Origin: Desulfuromonadaceae bacterium | GTDB taxonomy: Bacteria > Desulfobacterota > Desulfuromonadia > Desulfuromonadales > JAHYIW01 | Length of the DNA stretch: 64,000 nucleotides | Direction of reading: 5' to 3' | Assembly: GCA_019429445.1 (NCBI GenBank) | Contig: JAHYIW010000012.1 | Location: 1 to 64,000 of the forward strand | Shown here: positions 40,430 through 49,228 of the stretch, piece after piece | Position numbering within the stretch: position 1 is the first letter of the stretch | Layout of the letters: the number at the start of each line of letters is the position of its first letter | The notes under the pieces: generated by a model | The model's database searches: none | Told to the model about the DNA's origin: nothing | Seen by the model: only the letters and a program-made list of their open reading frames with translations | Made by a program: the position numbers and the translations under genes

Positions 40430-42571
40430 ATGTCGAATCGCTGGAAAAAAACCCTGGTTATCATGGCCATTGCCGTACTGGTCGTGACGTTCTTTGTTTT
40501 CGATCTGCAGCGCTACCTGACTCTCGCCGAACTGAAGACCCGTCAGGCGGAGTTCCAGGACTTCTATGCGGCTCATCGACTGCTGACTTTGGGGCTTTAT
40601 TTTGTTCTTTATGTCCTGGTAACCGCCTTGTCGCTGCCAGGGGCGGCGGTCATGACCCTGGCCGGTGGCGCACTGTTCAGTTTCTTGCCTGCGCTGGTGG
40701 TGGTCTCCTTCGCCAGCAGCATCGGCGCAACCCTGGCCTTTCTGGTCAGCCGCTTTCTGTTGCGCGACTGGGTGCAAAATCGCTTCCACGATCGGCTGGC
40801 GGCGATCAACCGGGGGGTTGAAAAAGAGGGGGCGTTCTACCTGTTCACCCTGCGGCTGGTGCCGATCTTTCCGTTTTTCATCATCAACCTGGTGATGGGG
40901 CTGACCCCGATGCGCACGTTGACCTTTTACTGGGTCAGTCAGGTCGGTATGCTCGCGGGGACCGCCGTGTATGTCAACGCCGGCACCCAGCTCGGTCAGA
41001 TCAACAGCCTGGGCGGGATTCTTTCTCCCGGCCTGCTGTTTTCCTTTGTCCTGCTTGGTGTTTTTCCGCTCATTGCCCGCAAGGGGGTCGAGATCATGAA
41101 GAAACGTCAGACGCTCAAGAATTTTCCTCAGCCGAAAAAATTTGCATATAACGTTATCGTCTTCGGCGCCGGTTCCGCCGGGCTGGTTTCGAGTTACATC
41201 GCTGCGGCGGTCAAGGCCAAAGTTGCGCTCATCGAGAAGCACAAGATGGGGGGCGACTGCCTCAATACCGGTTGCGTCCCGAGCAAGGCGCTGATTCGCT
41301 CTGCAAAGATGCTCGCCTACGGTCGCCGCGCCACCGAGTTCGGTTTCCGCAAGACTGAAACCGAATTCGAGTTCGGCGAAGTGATGGAGCGGGTGCAGCG
41401 GGTGGTGGGCAAGGTCGAGCCGCACGATTCGGTGGAGCGTTATACCGGACTGGGGGTTGCCTGCATACAAGGTGATGCGCGTATCACCTCGCCCTACACG
41501 GTCGAGGTGGATGGCCGTACCCTGACGACGCGCAGCATCATTGTTGCCACAGGTGCCTCGCCATTTGTGCCGCCGATCCCCGGACTTGAGCAGGTCGATT
41601 ATCTGACCTCTGACAACCTCTGGCAACTGCGGGAGTTGCCGCAGCGTCTGGTGGTGCTGGGCGGTGGGCCGATCGGTTGCGAGATGACTCAGGCGTTCGC
41701 CCGCTTCGGCGCACAGGTGACGCAGGTTGAAATGGGTGAGCAGATCATGGGGCGGGAAGATCCGGATGTTGCCACATTTGTCCGTCAGCGTTTCGAGACC
41801 GAAGGGGTGAATGTGCTGACCGGCCATGCGGCCAAACAGGTCCTTACCGAAGACGGGGAACACATCCTCGTCTGCGCACACCAGGGTGAGCAGGTACGTG
41901 TCCCATTTGACCGGATTCTGGTCGCGGTTGGTCGACGACCGAACGTCAAAGACTTTGGTCTGGAAGAACTGGGGGTGCGATTAAGTGACCGTGGCACAGT
42001 CGAGACCGACGGCTTTCTGCGCACCAACATCCCCAACATCTTCTGCGCCGGAGATGTCGCCGGGCCGTACCAGTTCACCCATACCGCCGGGCATCAGGCC
42101 TGGTACGCCAGCGTCAATGCCCTGTTCGGCGATTTCAAAAAGTTCCCGGTTGACTATCGGGTCATCCCCTGGGTCACCTTCACTGATCCGGAGGTCGCCC
42201 GGGTCGGCCTGAATGAAACGGAGGCCAGGCAGCAGAATATCGCTCACGAGGTCACCGTGTTCGAACTGGCCGAACTGGATCGCGCCATTGCCGAAAGTGA
42301 AGACCATGGCTGGCTCAAGATCATTACCCCGCCCGGCAAGGATAAAATCCTTGGTGTCACCATCGTTGGCACTCACGCTGGCGACCTGCTCGCCGAATAT
42401 ATTCTGGCGATGAAGCATGGTCTCGGCCTGAATAAAATTCTCGGCACCATCCACCCCTATCCGACCCTGGCCGAGGCCAACAAGATGGCGGCCGGGGAAT
42501 GGAAGAAGGCACATGTCCCGGAAAAATTGTTGGCCTGGGTGGAGAAATTCCATGCCTGGCGACGCAAGTGA
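40430..42571 (+). CDS. Fusion of VTT/TVP38 membrane domain and FAD disulfide oxidoreductase
   Basis: This 713-residue protein has two parts. Residues 1 to about 225 are a VTT (TVP38/DedA-like) membrane domain with the RLVPIFPFFIINLVMG motif and several membrane helices. From about 238 a complete pyridine nucleotide-disulfide oxidoreductase follows: FAD loop GAGSAG (246-251), redox pair C277-x4-C282 (GGDCLNTGCVPSK), NAD(P) loop VLGGGPIGCE, second FAD motif FCAGDVAG, and C-terminal HPYPTLAE with the His-Glu pair. It lacks the HMA domain and C-terminal Cys-Cys of true mercuric reductase, so that name would be wrong. A membrane-tethered thiol or quinone reductase is plausible. Confidence 0.9.
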   Translation: MSNRWKKTLVIMAIAVLVVTFFVFDLQRYLTLAELKTRQAEFQDFYAAHRLLTLGLYFVLYVLVTALSLPGAAVMTLAGGALFSFLPALVVVSFASSIGATLAFLVSRFLLRDWVQNRFHDRLAAINRGVEKEGAFYLFTLRLVPIFPFFIINLVMGLTPMRTLTFYWVSQVGMLAGTAVYVNAGTQLGQINSLGGILSPGLLFSFVLLGVFPLIARKGVEIMKKRQTLKNFPQPKKFAYNVIVFGAGSAGLVSSYIAAAVKAKVALIEKHKMGGDCLNTGCVPSKALIRSAKMLAYGRRATEFGFRKTETEFEFGEVMERVQRVVGKVEPHDSVERYTGLGVACIQGDARITSPYTVEVDGRTLTTRSIIVATGASPFVPPIPGLEQVDYLTSDNLWQLRELPQRLVVLGGGPIGCEMTQAFARFGAQVTQVEMGEQIMGREDPDVATFVRQRFETEGVNVLTGHAAKQVLTEDGEHILVCAHQGEQVRVPFDRILVAVGRRPNVKDFGLEELGVRLSDRGTVETDGFLRTNIPNIFCAGDVAGPYQFTHTAGHQAWYASVNALFGDFKKFPVDYRVIPWVTFTDPEVARVGLNETEARQQNIAHEVTVFELAELDRAIAESEDHGWLKIITPPGKDKILGVTIVGTHAGDLLAEYILAMKHGLGLNKILGTIHPYPTLAEANKMAAGEWKKAHVPEKLLAWVEKFHAWRRK

Positions 42572-42585
42572 ACGATGCTGCAAAT

Positions 42586-43746
42586 TCAGGACAACCGGCC
42601 TTTGAAATCCTCGTAACCGAAGCTTTTCACTAATTCCAGAGAACCGTCTTTTCTGCCGTAATAGATTGCTGGCAGTTTAACGCCGTTAAAGGTGTTGGTT
42701 TTGACCATCGAATAGATTGCCATATCGAGAAAAACCAGACGGTCATCGATGGCGAGAGGGTGGTCGAAGGAATAATCACCGATGATATCGCCAGCGAGAC
42801 ACGATAACCCGCCCAGGCGGTAGGTATGGGCTTTCTCGCCCGGCTTGCCCGCACCGATGATTTCGGGACGATAAGGCATCTCCAGGACATCGGGCATGTG
42901 ACAGGAAGCCGATGTATCGAGGATGGCGTTTTCGGTGGCGTGATTGCGGGTGAGGTCGAGGACACTGGCAACCAGAATCCCGGCGTTCAGGGCAACCGCT
43001 TCCCCCGGTTCGAGATAGACGGTTAAATGGGGGTGACGCTGACGAAATGCGCGGATAACGCGAATCAACCTTGCGACGTCGTATCCCGGTCGGGTGATAT
43101 GATGACCGCCACCGAAGTTGACCCAGCGCAATGGTGCCAGACAGGCCCCGAATTTCTCTTCAAACGCGGCCAGGGTCCGCTCCAGAGCGTCAGCATCATC
43201 CTGGCACAGGGTGTGAAAGTGCAGGCCGCTGATCCCTTCAAGGGCCAAGGGATCGAATTCGTCGGCAATGATCCCCAAACGGGAACCGGGGGCGCAGGGG
43301 TTGTAGATATCAACTTCAGTTTCGCGATGTTCCGGGTTACAGCGCAAGCCGCAGTCGATCTCCGGGTTAAGCTGTCTGGCCACCGGACCGAGCCTTTGCC
43401 ACTGGGAGATTGAGTTGAACACCAGATGGTTGGCGTAAGGGGCCACGGCGCGCATATCGGCGGCGCTGAAAGCGCTGGCGAAAACGTGAACTTCGCCTGG
43501 AAAGAGTTCGCGACCGAGCATGGCTTCATGCAGGCCACTGGCGCAGGTGCCGTGGAGTGTTTTGCTCAGCAGCGGAAAGCAGTGATGCATGGCGAAGCCC
43601 TTCAGCGCCAGCAGGATCCGCGCACCGCAGCCATCCATCACCTGTTGCAGAATCGCCAGATTATGCTCTAACGCTTCCTCGTAAACGACGAAAGCCGGAG
43701 TCTGTATTTTACTCAGGTCAGTTTTTGCGGCGCAGATCTTATCCAT
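42586..43746 (-). CDS. nspC: Carboxynorspermidine/carboxyspermidine decarboxylase
   Basis: A PLP enzyme of the alanine racemase/ornithine decarboxylase fold, which removes CO2 from carboxy(nor)spermidine to give (nor)spermidine. The 386-residue protein has the PLP lysine in ILLALKGFAMHH (K49), FGGGHH (the PLP phosphate loop), LEPGEA, and the C-terminal GGLSCLAGDIIGDY with the catalytic Cys/Asp region. It lies 41 nt downstream of its dehydrogenase partner; the pair replaces the speE route. Its 3' end converges on the flavoprotein gene with only 14 nt between. Confidence 0.93.
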   Translation of the reverse strand: MDKICAAKTDLSKIQTPAFVVYEEALEHNLAILQQVMDGCGARILLALKGFAMHHCFPLLSKTLHGTCASGLHEAMLGRELFPGEVHVFASAFSAADMRAVAPYANHLVFNSISQWQRLGPVARQLNPEIDCGLRCNPEHRETEVDIYNPCAPGSRLGIIADEFDPLALEGISGLHFHTLCQDDADALERTLAAFEEKFGACLAPLRWVNFGGGHHITRPGYDVARLIRVIRAFRQRHPHLTVYLEPGEAVALNAGILVASVLDLTRNHATENAILDTSASCHMPDVLEMPYRPEIIGAGKPGEKAHTYRLGGLSCLAGDIIGDYSFDHPLAIDDRLVFLDMAIYSMVKTNTFNGVKLPAIYYGRKDGSLELVKSFGYEDFKGRLS

Positions 43747-43787
43747 CGTTACTCACCGATGCCCCAGGGGGTGACACAGGGTATATC

Positions 43788-44978
43788 TCAAAAGCCTGCG
43801 ACGAAGACCTCTGTCCACGGCAAGCCATGGCGGTTGAGATCTTCCATGAATGGATCAGGATCCAATTGTTCAACGTTGAAGACTCCCTGTCCCTGCCACT
43901 TTCCGGTCACCATCTGCTTGGCACCGATCATTGCCGGAACCCCCGCGGTATAAGAAATTGCCTGTGATTTAACTTTGGCATAACAGCTCTGATGATCGCA
44001 AATGTTGTAGATAAAATATTTGCGGAACTTGCCGTCTTTAACCCCTTCAACCTCAACCCCGATACAGGTGTGCCCCGTAGTTTTCGGCCCGAGGGAGGCG
44101 GGATCGGGAAGAAGTGCCTTGAGAAATTGCAAGGGCACAATCTGCTGTCCCTGAAACGCGACCGGTTCAATCCCGGTCATGCCGACGTTCTGCAACACTT
44201 CGAGGTGTTTGAGATAATTATCGGAAAAGCTCATCCAGAAACGCGCGCGTTTTAAACCGGGAACAAACCGGGCGAGAGATTCGAGCTCCTCGTGGTACAT
44301 CAGATAGATGTCGAGTGAGCCGAGGTTCTCCGGCATTGTGTAGGCCTGTTTGACCGACAGCGGAGCGGTTTCCACCCATTCCCCCTTTTCCCAGTAACGC
44401 CCTTTGGCCGTTACTTCACGGATGTTGATTTCCGGGTTGAAGTTGGTGGCGAACGGCATACCGTGATTGCCGGCGTTGCAATCGATGATATCGAGATGAT
44501 GAATTTCATCAAAATAGTGCTTGAGTGCATACATGGTCATGACACTGGTGACGCCCGGGTCGAAGCCGCTGCCGAGCAGCGCCATAATCCCCTTGTCGCA
44601 AAAACGTTCCTGATAATTCCACTGCCAGCTGTATTCGAATTTTGCTGTTTCGGGCGGTTCGTAATTCGCCGTGTCGAGGTAATCAACCCCCGTTGCAAGG
44701 CAGGCCTCCATCAGATTCAGATCCTGGTAGGGGAGCGCCAGATTGATCACCAGGTCGGGCTTGACCTGGTTGATCAGCGCGACCGTCTCGGCAAGGTTGT
44801 CGGCGTCGACCTGCGCAGTATTGATCGGGCGCGGTAACAGCGCGGCAATCTGATCACACTTTGATTTGGTGCGACTGGCCAGGGTGATCTCTGTAAAAAC
44901 TTCTGGCAGCATGGCGCATTTCCAGGTGGTCACCTGGCTTACGCCGCCAGCACCGATAATCAGTAGTTTTTTTCCCAT
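43788..44978 (-). CDS. Carboxynorspermidine/carboxyspermidine dehydrogenase (saccharopine dehydrogenase family)
   Basis: It reductively condenses aspartate semialdehyde with diaminopropane or putrescine. The 396-residue protein has an N-terminal Rossmann motif (LLIIGAGGVSQV, about 4-15), the saccharopine dehydrogenase-like core (DLVINLALPYQDLNLMEACL, GFDPGVTSV), and the C-terminal HTCIGVEVEGVKDG. I chose ATG 44978 (MGKKLLII), because upstream residues are not family-like; the ribosome-binding site is weak (GAGAAAG). It is followed by nspC in the same operon. Which diamine is used is not visible. Confidence 0.92.
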   Translation of the reverse strand: MGKKLLIIGAGGVSQVTTWKCAMLPEVFTEITLASRTKSKCDQIAALLPRPINTAQVDADNLAETVALINQVKPDLVINLALPYQDLNLMEACLATGVDYLDTANYEPPETAKFEYSWQWNYQERFCDKGIMALLGSGFDPGVTSVMTMYALKHYFDEIHHLDIIDCNAGNHGMPFATNFNPEINIREVTAKGRYWEKGEWVETAPLSVKQAYTMPENLGSLDIYLMYHEELESLARFVPGLKRARFWMSFSDNYLKHLEVLQNVGMTGIEPVAFQGQQIVPLQFLKALLPDPASLGPKTTGHTCIGVEVEGVKDGKFRKYFIYNICDHQSCYAKVKSQAISYTAGVPAMIGAKQMVTGKWQGQGVFNVEQLDPDPFMEDLNRHGLPWTEVFVAGF

Positions 44979-45443
44979 GTAGTTTCTTTCTCTGAGATCA
45001 AAAACACGTTGGTTCTGTCTCTCTTTACCACCCGGCTCATGCAGGATCAATAAAAACTGGTTGCGGAGCTGCCAGGTTGAATTGAAACGACTGGCGGCGT
45101 CTCCATTTAAGTTTACGAAAGAGCGTTTTTACCGTAATGCCCCATCCAAGTCAAATCATTTGCTGAGGCAAACTTCCCGGTTTTGTCAGCTGACTCCAAA
45201 AACTACCGGCGACGCCCCTCCCGCCCCGCTGCCAGCTGCTTTTCTATGTCGCCCTATGTTTTGTCGACTCTTTTTTATGTAATGGATTGTAAAACATTAT
45301 TTTTAAAATGATTGAAATTAATAAAATGACGATTATGGGTGTATATAGTGGAAAAATTAGCATTATATCATATAGTTACTTAATCACACTGCTATCGTCC
45401 GGAAGCGTTGCATGAGAGCAACAGCCATGGCAGTAAAATCGAC

Positions 45444-45471
45444 TTGACAAAAATAAAACATCGTATTAATT
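45444..45471 (+). promoter_or_regulatory. Candidate sigma-70 promoter of iclR
   Basis: TTGACA (45444-45449) is followed after 16 nt by TTAATT (45466-45471), 57 bp before the regulator start. The -10 is weak. The remaining part of the 550-bp divergent gap (44979-45528) is AT-rich at 45280-45400 and holds no gene that I can support. Confidence 0.4.
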
Positions 45472-45528
45472 TCGTTGTGCTGGATGTTGTTGCGGGTTGG
45501 TGGTGCCGACGACGTGGAGAACTTCATT

Positions 45529-46302
45529 ATGCCGGTCAGGGGAAAAAAATCATACAGTATTCAGTCGGTTGAAAATGCGCTTGATGTCCTGGAGGCGCTG
45601 TGCGCTGAAGAAGAGGATGTCAGTCTTACGCGACTGAGTGAGCGTCTGGGGATGAACAAGGCCAGCGTCTTTCGCTTGCTTGCAACATTCGAAGGGCGCG
45701 GCTACGTTGAGCACTGTGCCGGGAGCGGCAAGTATCGTTTGAGCCTAGCGGCTTTTGAGGTCGGGCAGCGGCTGTTGTCACGCATGACACTGCTCCGTCA
45801 GGCGCATCCGGTTATGGAACAATTGGTCCGTGAATGCAACGAGGCTGCGTACCTGGTGGTGCGTCGCGGCCGGGAAGCGCTGTTTTTTGATGTCGTGGAA
45901 ACCTCACAACAGGTCAAGGTGTTTTCGTTGGTGGGGCATCGTGTTCAACTTGAGTCATCTCCTGTCGGGCAGATATTTCTGGCGTATGAAGCGCTTCCGT
46001 CTGCCCATTTGTCCGCGTCCCGATCTGTTGCAGATAGCCTGAAAAATATTCGCGCGGCAGGTTTTTGTGTGGGGGCGACCGGGATCGATGAAAGTGTAGC
46101 ATGCGCCGCCGTTCCATTGTTTTCGGAAAAAGGTGTTGTCGTCGGTTCCCTGGCGTTGGTATGGCCCGAATTCAGGGCGGATACCGCGCAGGTCGAAAGC
46201 GTTCTGCTCCCGGCGTTGCGGCGGTCCGGCGAAACCATCTCTTCCAAGCTGGGGTATCTTGGTCATTACCTTGGACGTGACATGACGCAACAGCTTAATT
46301 GA
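45529..46302 (+). CDS. IclR-family transcriptional regulator
   Basis: The 257-residue protein has an N-terminal winged helix-turn-helix (SIQSVENALDVLEALCAEEEDV, then LTRLSERLGMNKASVFRLLATF, about 10-57) and a C-terminal GAF-like effector domain (LVVRRGREALFFDVVETSQQV). I chose ATG 45529 because GGAG lies 9 nt upstream; the longer frame has no such site. It precedes the sodium:solute symporter operon in the same orientation, so control of that transporter is a reasonable guess. The effector is unknown. Confidence 0.88.
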   Translation: MPVRGKKSYSIQSVENALDVLEALCAEEEDVSLTRLSERLGMNKASVFRLLATFEGRGYVEHCAGSGKYRLSLAAFEVGQRLLSRMTLLRQAHPVMEQLVRECNEAAYLVVRRGREALFFDVVETSQQVKVFSLVGHRVQLESSPVGQIFLAYEALPSAHLSASRSVADSLKNIRAAGFCVGATGIDESVACAAVPLFSEKGVVVGSLALVWPEFRADTAQVESVLLPALRRSGETISSKLGYLGHYLGRDMTQQLN

Positions 46303-46332
46303 TGTGGGTGGATTGTGTTGATAGGGATGACA

Positions 46333-46350
46333 ACGGCACGAGCGCTGCTA
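46333..46350 (+). promoter_or_regulatory. Sigma-54-like promoter candidate
   Basis: CGGCACGAGCGCTGCT has GG (46335-46336) and GC (46347-46348) exactly 10 nt apart, the invariant spacing of -24/-12 promoters. The -24 box GGCACG is a full match; the -12 box CTGC has one mismatch. It lies just after iclR and about 630 bp before the symporter genes, which is far. Confidence 0.3.
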
Positions 46351-46639
46351 CGCTGATAAAAAAATACCATTAATGTTATCCGGGGGCTTGAATTTGTCTC
46401 CTGATCGGTTAGTATGGATCCAGACTTTTGTTTTAGGCGTATTGTGGATGGTTGTTTGTTTCGATGTTTCATCTTTTGCACAGTCGTTTTTTTGTGGTAT
46501 GAATTCTCTGCTAAAAAAATGTTTGTTTACAATTTTTTTCAAGTTTCTGAAAATAAAGGATTTTGTCGATAAATTAGTAGCTTGCGTATATAAATTGCAC
46601 CCTTTTCGGAAAGACATAAAACGTGGTTATATTTTTTTA

Positions 46640-46667
46640 TTGACTGTTTTGTTTTTTGCGGTTAAAT
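46640..46667 (+). promoter_or_regulatory. Candidate sigma-70 promoter upstream of the symporter operon
   Basis: TTGACT (46640-46645) and TTAAAT (46662-46667) are separated by 16 nt. It implies a leader of about 300 nt. The 678-bp gap 46303-46980 is AT-rich in its middle and contains no convincing gene. Confidence 0.35.
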
Positions 46668-46980
46668 TTCGTAAAACGGTATTTGAAAGATTCCGGCAGT
46701 CAGGGGGGTGGGCTGTCATGGTGAGTGATAAATTAGTTTTGTGCGCCGCGCGCGAAGGTTCGGTTCGGGGCAGCGGGTCAAATTAATCTTCGAAATGTTT
46801 TCTTGGATGTCTCGACCTATGACGGGCCGCAGATTTAAAAACGATAACCTGTTTAATGTCAGAAAGGAGAGAAGCCTGCGTACGATTGAAAGTTAAGCGG
46901 TTCGGCGATTGCGACGAACCACGTATTTCACGTTAGGGTTTCACGGAAACTCACTGTTTTTTGAGAGGAGGTTAAACACT

Positions 46981-47235
46981 ATGGATAAATCTGGAAAAGC
47001 TTATTGGAAGGCAGTGCTGACGCTTATCGCGCAAGTGCTGGCAGTTTGGTTTGTGGTCTCGTATGGGGCCGGCATCCTGTTTGCGCCGGAACTCAACAAT
47101 ATCCGCTTGGGTGGTTATCCGCTGGGGTTCTGGTTTGCCCAGCAGGGTTCGATGTATATTTTCGTCATTCAGATCTTCGTCTATGCCAAATTGATGGGGA
47201 AAATTGACGAAAAATTTGACGTTCACGAAGAATGA
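46981..47235 (+). CDS. Sodium:solute symporter small subunit (DUF4212)
   Basis: An 84-residue membrane protein with two hydrophobic helices (about 12-37 and 53-70) and the family core IRLGGYPLGFWFAQQGSMYI. Proteins of this type pair with VC_2705-type symporter large subunits, which follow here after 15 nt. I chose ATG 46981, with GAGGAGG 10 nt upstream. The small subunit is probably needed for assembly or transport; its exact role is not established by the sequence. Confidence 0.92.
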   Translation: MDKSGKAYWKAVLTLIAQVLAVWFVVSYGAGILFAPELNNIRLGGYPLGFWFAQQGSMYIFVIQIFVYAKLMGKIDEKFDVHEE

Positions 47236-47250
47236 GGAGGACAATAAACT

Positions 47251-49065
47251 ATGGATCTTCAAACCTTAACGTATATTGTTGTTGGCCTCACGTTCTCCCT
47301 GTATGTCGGCATTGCCGTCTGGGCGCGTGCAGGCAGTACCAGTGAATTCTACGCTGCTGGCGGCGCGGTACACCCGGTTCTGAACGGGATGGCGACCGGT
47401 GCTGACTGGATGTCGGCGGCGTCGTTTATCTCCATGGCCGGTCTGATTTCCAACATGGGTTATGGCGGTGGGCTCTTCCTGATGGGATGGACCGGCGGTT
47501 ACGTCCTGTTGGCGATGTTGCTGGCCCCTTACTTGCGGAAATTCGGCAAGTTTACCGTGCCGCAGTTTTTCGGTGATCGTTATTATTCCCAAGCGGCCAG
47601 TATGGTTGGCGTTCTCTGCCTGCTGATGGCTTCGTTGACCTACATCATCGGTCAGATGACCGGTGTCGGGGTTGCGTTCTCTCGCTTCCTCGGGGTTTCC
47701 AACCATACCGGGATTTTCATCGGGATGGCGATTGTTTTCATGTACGCGGTGTTCGGCGGCATGAAAGGGATTACCTACACCCAGGTTGCCCAGTACTGCG
47801 TGTTGATTCTCGCTTATACGATCCCCGCGATCTTCATCTCCCTGCAGCTGACCGGTAACCCGATTCCGCAGTTCGGCCTCGGTGGTGACTTTGTCGGCAC
47901 CGACATGACTCTGCTCGGCAAGCTCGATCAGGTCGTTACCGACCTCGGTTTCGGCAAGTATACCGAGACGACACGTTACAGCACACTGAACATGTTTGTT
48001 TACACCGCGTCGCTGATGATCGGTACCGCCGGTCTGCCGCACGTTATCATGCGCTTCTTCACCGTTCCGACGGTCAAGGCTGCCCGCTCTTCCGCCGGTT
48101 GGGCGCTGGTCTTCATTGCGATCCTGTACACCACCGCTCCGGCCGTTGCCGCCATGGCGCGGTTGAATCTGCATGCTACGATTAACTCCGCAGTCAAATC
48201 TGGCGGTGATATCTATGCCACCGAAAGCGCTCTTGTCTATGAAGATCGCCCGGACTGGATGAAGCGTTGGGAAATTACCGGTCTGCTCAAGTTTGAAGAC
48301 AAGAATGGCGACGGTCGTATCCAGTACTACAATGACAAGTCGAAGAATGAGGCGTTCAATGCCAAAGCGGCTGCTGCTGGCTGGAAAGGGAGCGAACTGA
48401 AGGTCAACGCCGATATCATGGTTCTCGCCAATCCTGAAATCGCCATGTTGCCGGACTGGGTTATTGCTCTGGTTGCCGCCGGTGGTCTTGCCGCTGCTCT
48501 GTCGACCGCAGCCGGTCTGCTCTTGGCGATCTCTTCAGCGATTTCTCACGACTTGTTCAAGAACATCCTGATGCCTGGCTTGACCGAGAAGGGTGAGCTG
48601 ATGGCCGGTAAAATCACCATGGCATGCTCGATCCTGGTGGCCGGTTGGCTCGGCCTGAATCCTCCGGGCTTCGCTGCCGGGACCGTGGCGATTGCCTTCG
48701 GTCTGGCTGCCAGCTCGATCTTCCCGGCCCTGATGATGGGGATTTTCAACAAGAAGATGAACAAGGAAGGCGCCATGGCCGGAATGGTCGCCGGTATCGG
48801 CGTGACCATGTTCTACGTCTTTGCGCATAAAGGGATCTTCTTTATCAAAGGGACGGAGTTCCTCGGTATGTTCGGTGGTAAAGCGAACTTCTTCATGGGG
48901 ATTGAGCCGAACGCTTTCGGTGGTATCGGAGCGATTGTTAACTTTATCGTTGCCTATATTGTCAGCAAAGTGACTCCGGCATGTCCCGAGCATATTCAGC
49001 ATATGGTCGAGAATGTACGTACCCCGCGTGGTGCCAAGGCTGTTGATGGATCCCACGCACACTGA
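47251..49065 (+). CDS. Sodium:solute symporter, large subunit (VC_2705 type)
   Basis: A 604-residue SSS-family transporter in the inner membrane with about 12-13 hydrophobic segments. The early motif GAVHPVLNGMATGADWMSAA and the GLGLAASS-like late region fit the acetate/monocarboxylate symporter branch. A hydrophilic insert of about 90 residues (about 310-400) contains DKNGDGRIQYYN (350-361), which matches an EF-hand calcium loop. GAGGAGG precedes the ATG. It forms an operon with DUF4212, ended by a strong terminator. Acetate or pyruvate is a plausible substrate. Confidence 0.92.
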   Translation: MDLQTLTYIVVGLTFSLYVGIAVWARAGSTSEFYAAGGAVHPVLNGMATGADWMSAASFISMAGLISNMGYGGGLFLMGWTGGYVLLAMLLAPYLRKFGKFTVPQFFGDRYYSQAASMVGVLCLLMASLTYIIGQMTGVGVAFSRFLGVSNHTGIFIGMAIVFMYAVFGGMKGITYTQVAQYCVLILAYTIPAIFISLQLTGNPIPQFGLGGDFVGTDMTLLGKLDQVVTDLGFGKYTETTRYSTLNMFVYTASLMIGTAGLPHVIMRFFTVPTVKAARSSAGWALVFIAILYTTAPAVAAMARLNLHATINSAVKSGGDIYATESALVYEDRPDWMKRWEITGLLKFEDKNGDGRIQYYNDKSKNEAFNAKAAAAGWKGSELKVNADIMVLANPEIAMLPDWVIALVAAGGLAAALSTAAGLLLAISSAISHDLFKNILMPGLTEKGELMAGKITMACSILVAGWLGLNPPGFAAGTVAIAFGLAASSIFPALMMGIFNKKMNKEGAMAGMVAGIGVTMFYVFAHKGIFFIKGTEFLGMFGGKANFFMGIEPNAFGGIGAIVNFIVAYIVSKVTPACPEHIQHMVENVRTPRGAKAVDGSHAH

Positions 49066-49109
49066 TTTTCAGTGCAGATGCTGATCTGAGCTTCTTGTCC
49101 GATCAATCA

Positions 49110-49138
49110 CCCCGCCGGTGCGCCGGCGGGGTTTTTTT
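49110..49138 (+). terminator. Rho-independent terminator of the symporter operon
   Basis: CCCCGCCGG / CCGGCGGGG form a perfect 9-bp stem with a TGCG loop, followed by seven T residues. Confidence 0.93.
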
Positions 49139-49228
49139 AAATTATTTTATTGCCTGACAAGCAATCATCAGGTAATAGATAGCGCGGATTGTTTCTACCT
49201 GGTGTGAATCGATAGACGGGAGTAATAG

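Noticed and set aside
40373-41881. A 502-codon minus-strand open frame opposite the VTT-flavoprotein gene
   Set aside because: It is fully antisense to a gene with complete domain motifs on the plus strand; its His/Gln-rich composition is typical of an antisense shadow in GC-rich codons.
41167-42571. Annotation of the flavoprotein half as mercuric reductase
   Set aside because: The redox Cys pair is shared by many disulfide reductases. The HMA domain and C-terminal Cys-Cys needed for Hg(II) handling are missing, and no mer genes are nearby.
46373-46786. A 137-codon plus-strand open frame between iclR and the symporter operon
   Set aside because: It lies in AT-rich sequence, has no clear ribosome-binding site, has a low-complexity Phe/Lys-rich composition and resembles no family I know; a promoter candidate lies inside it.
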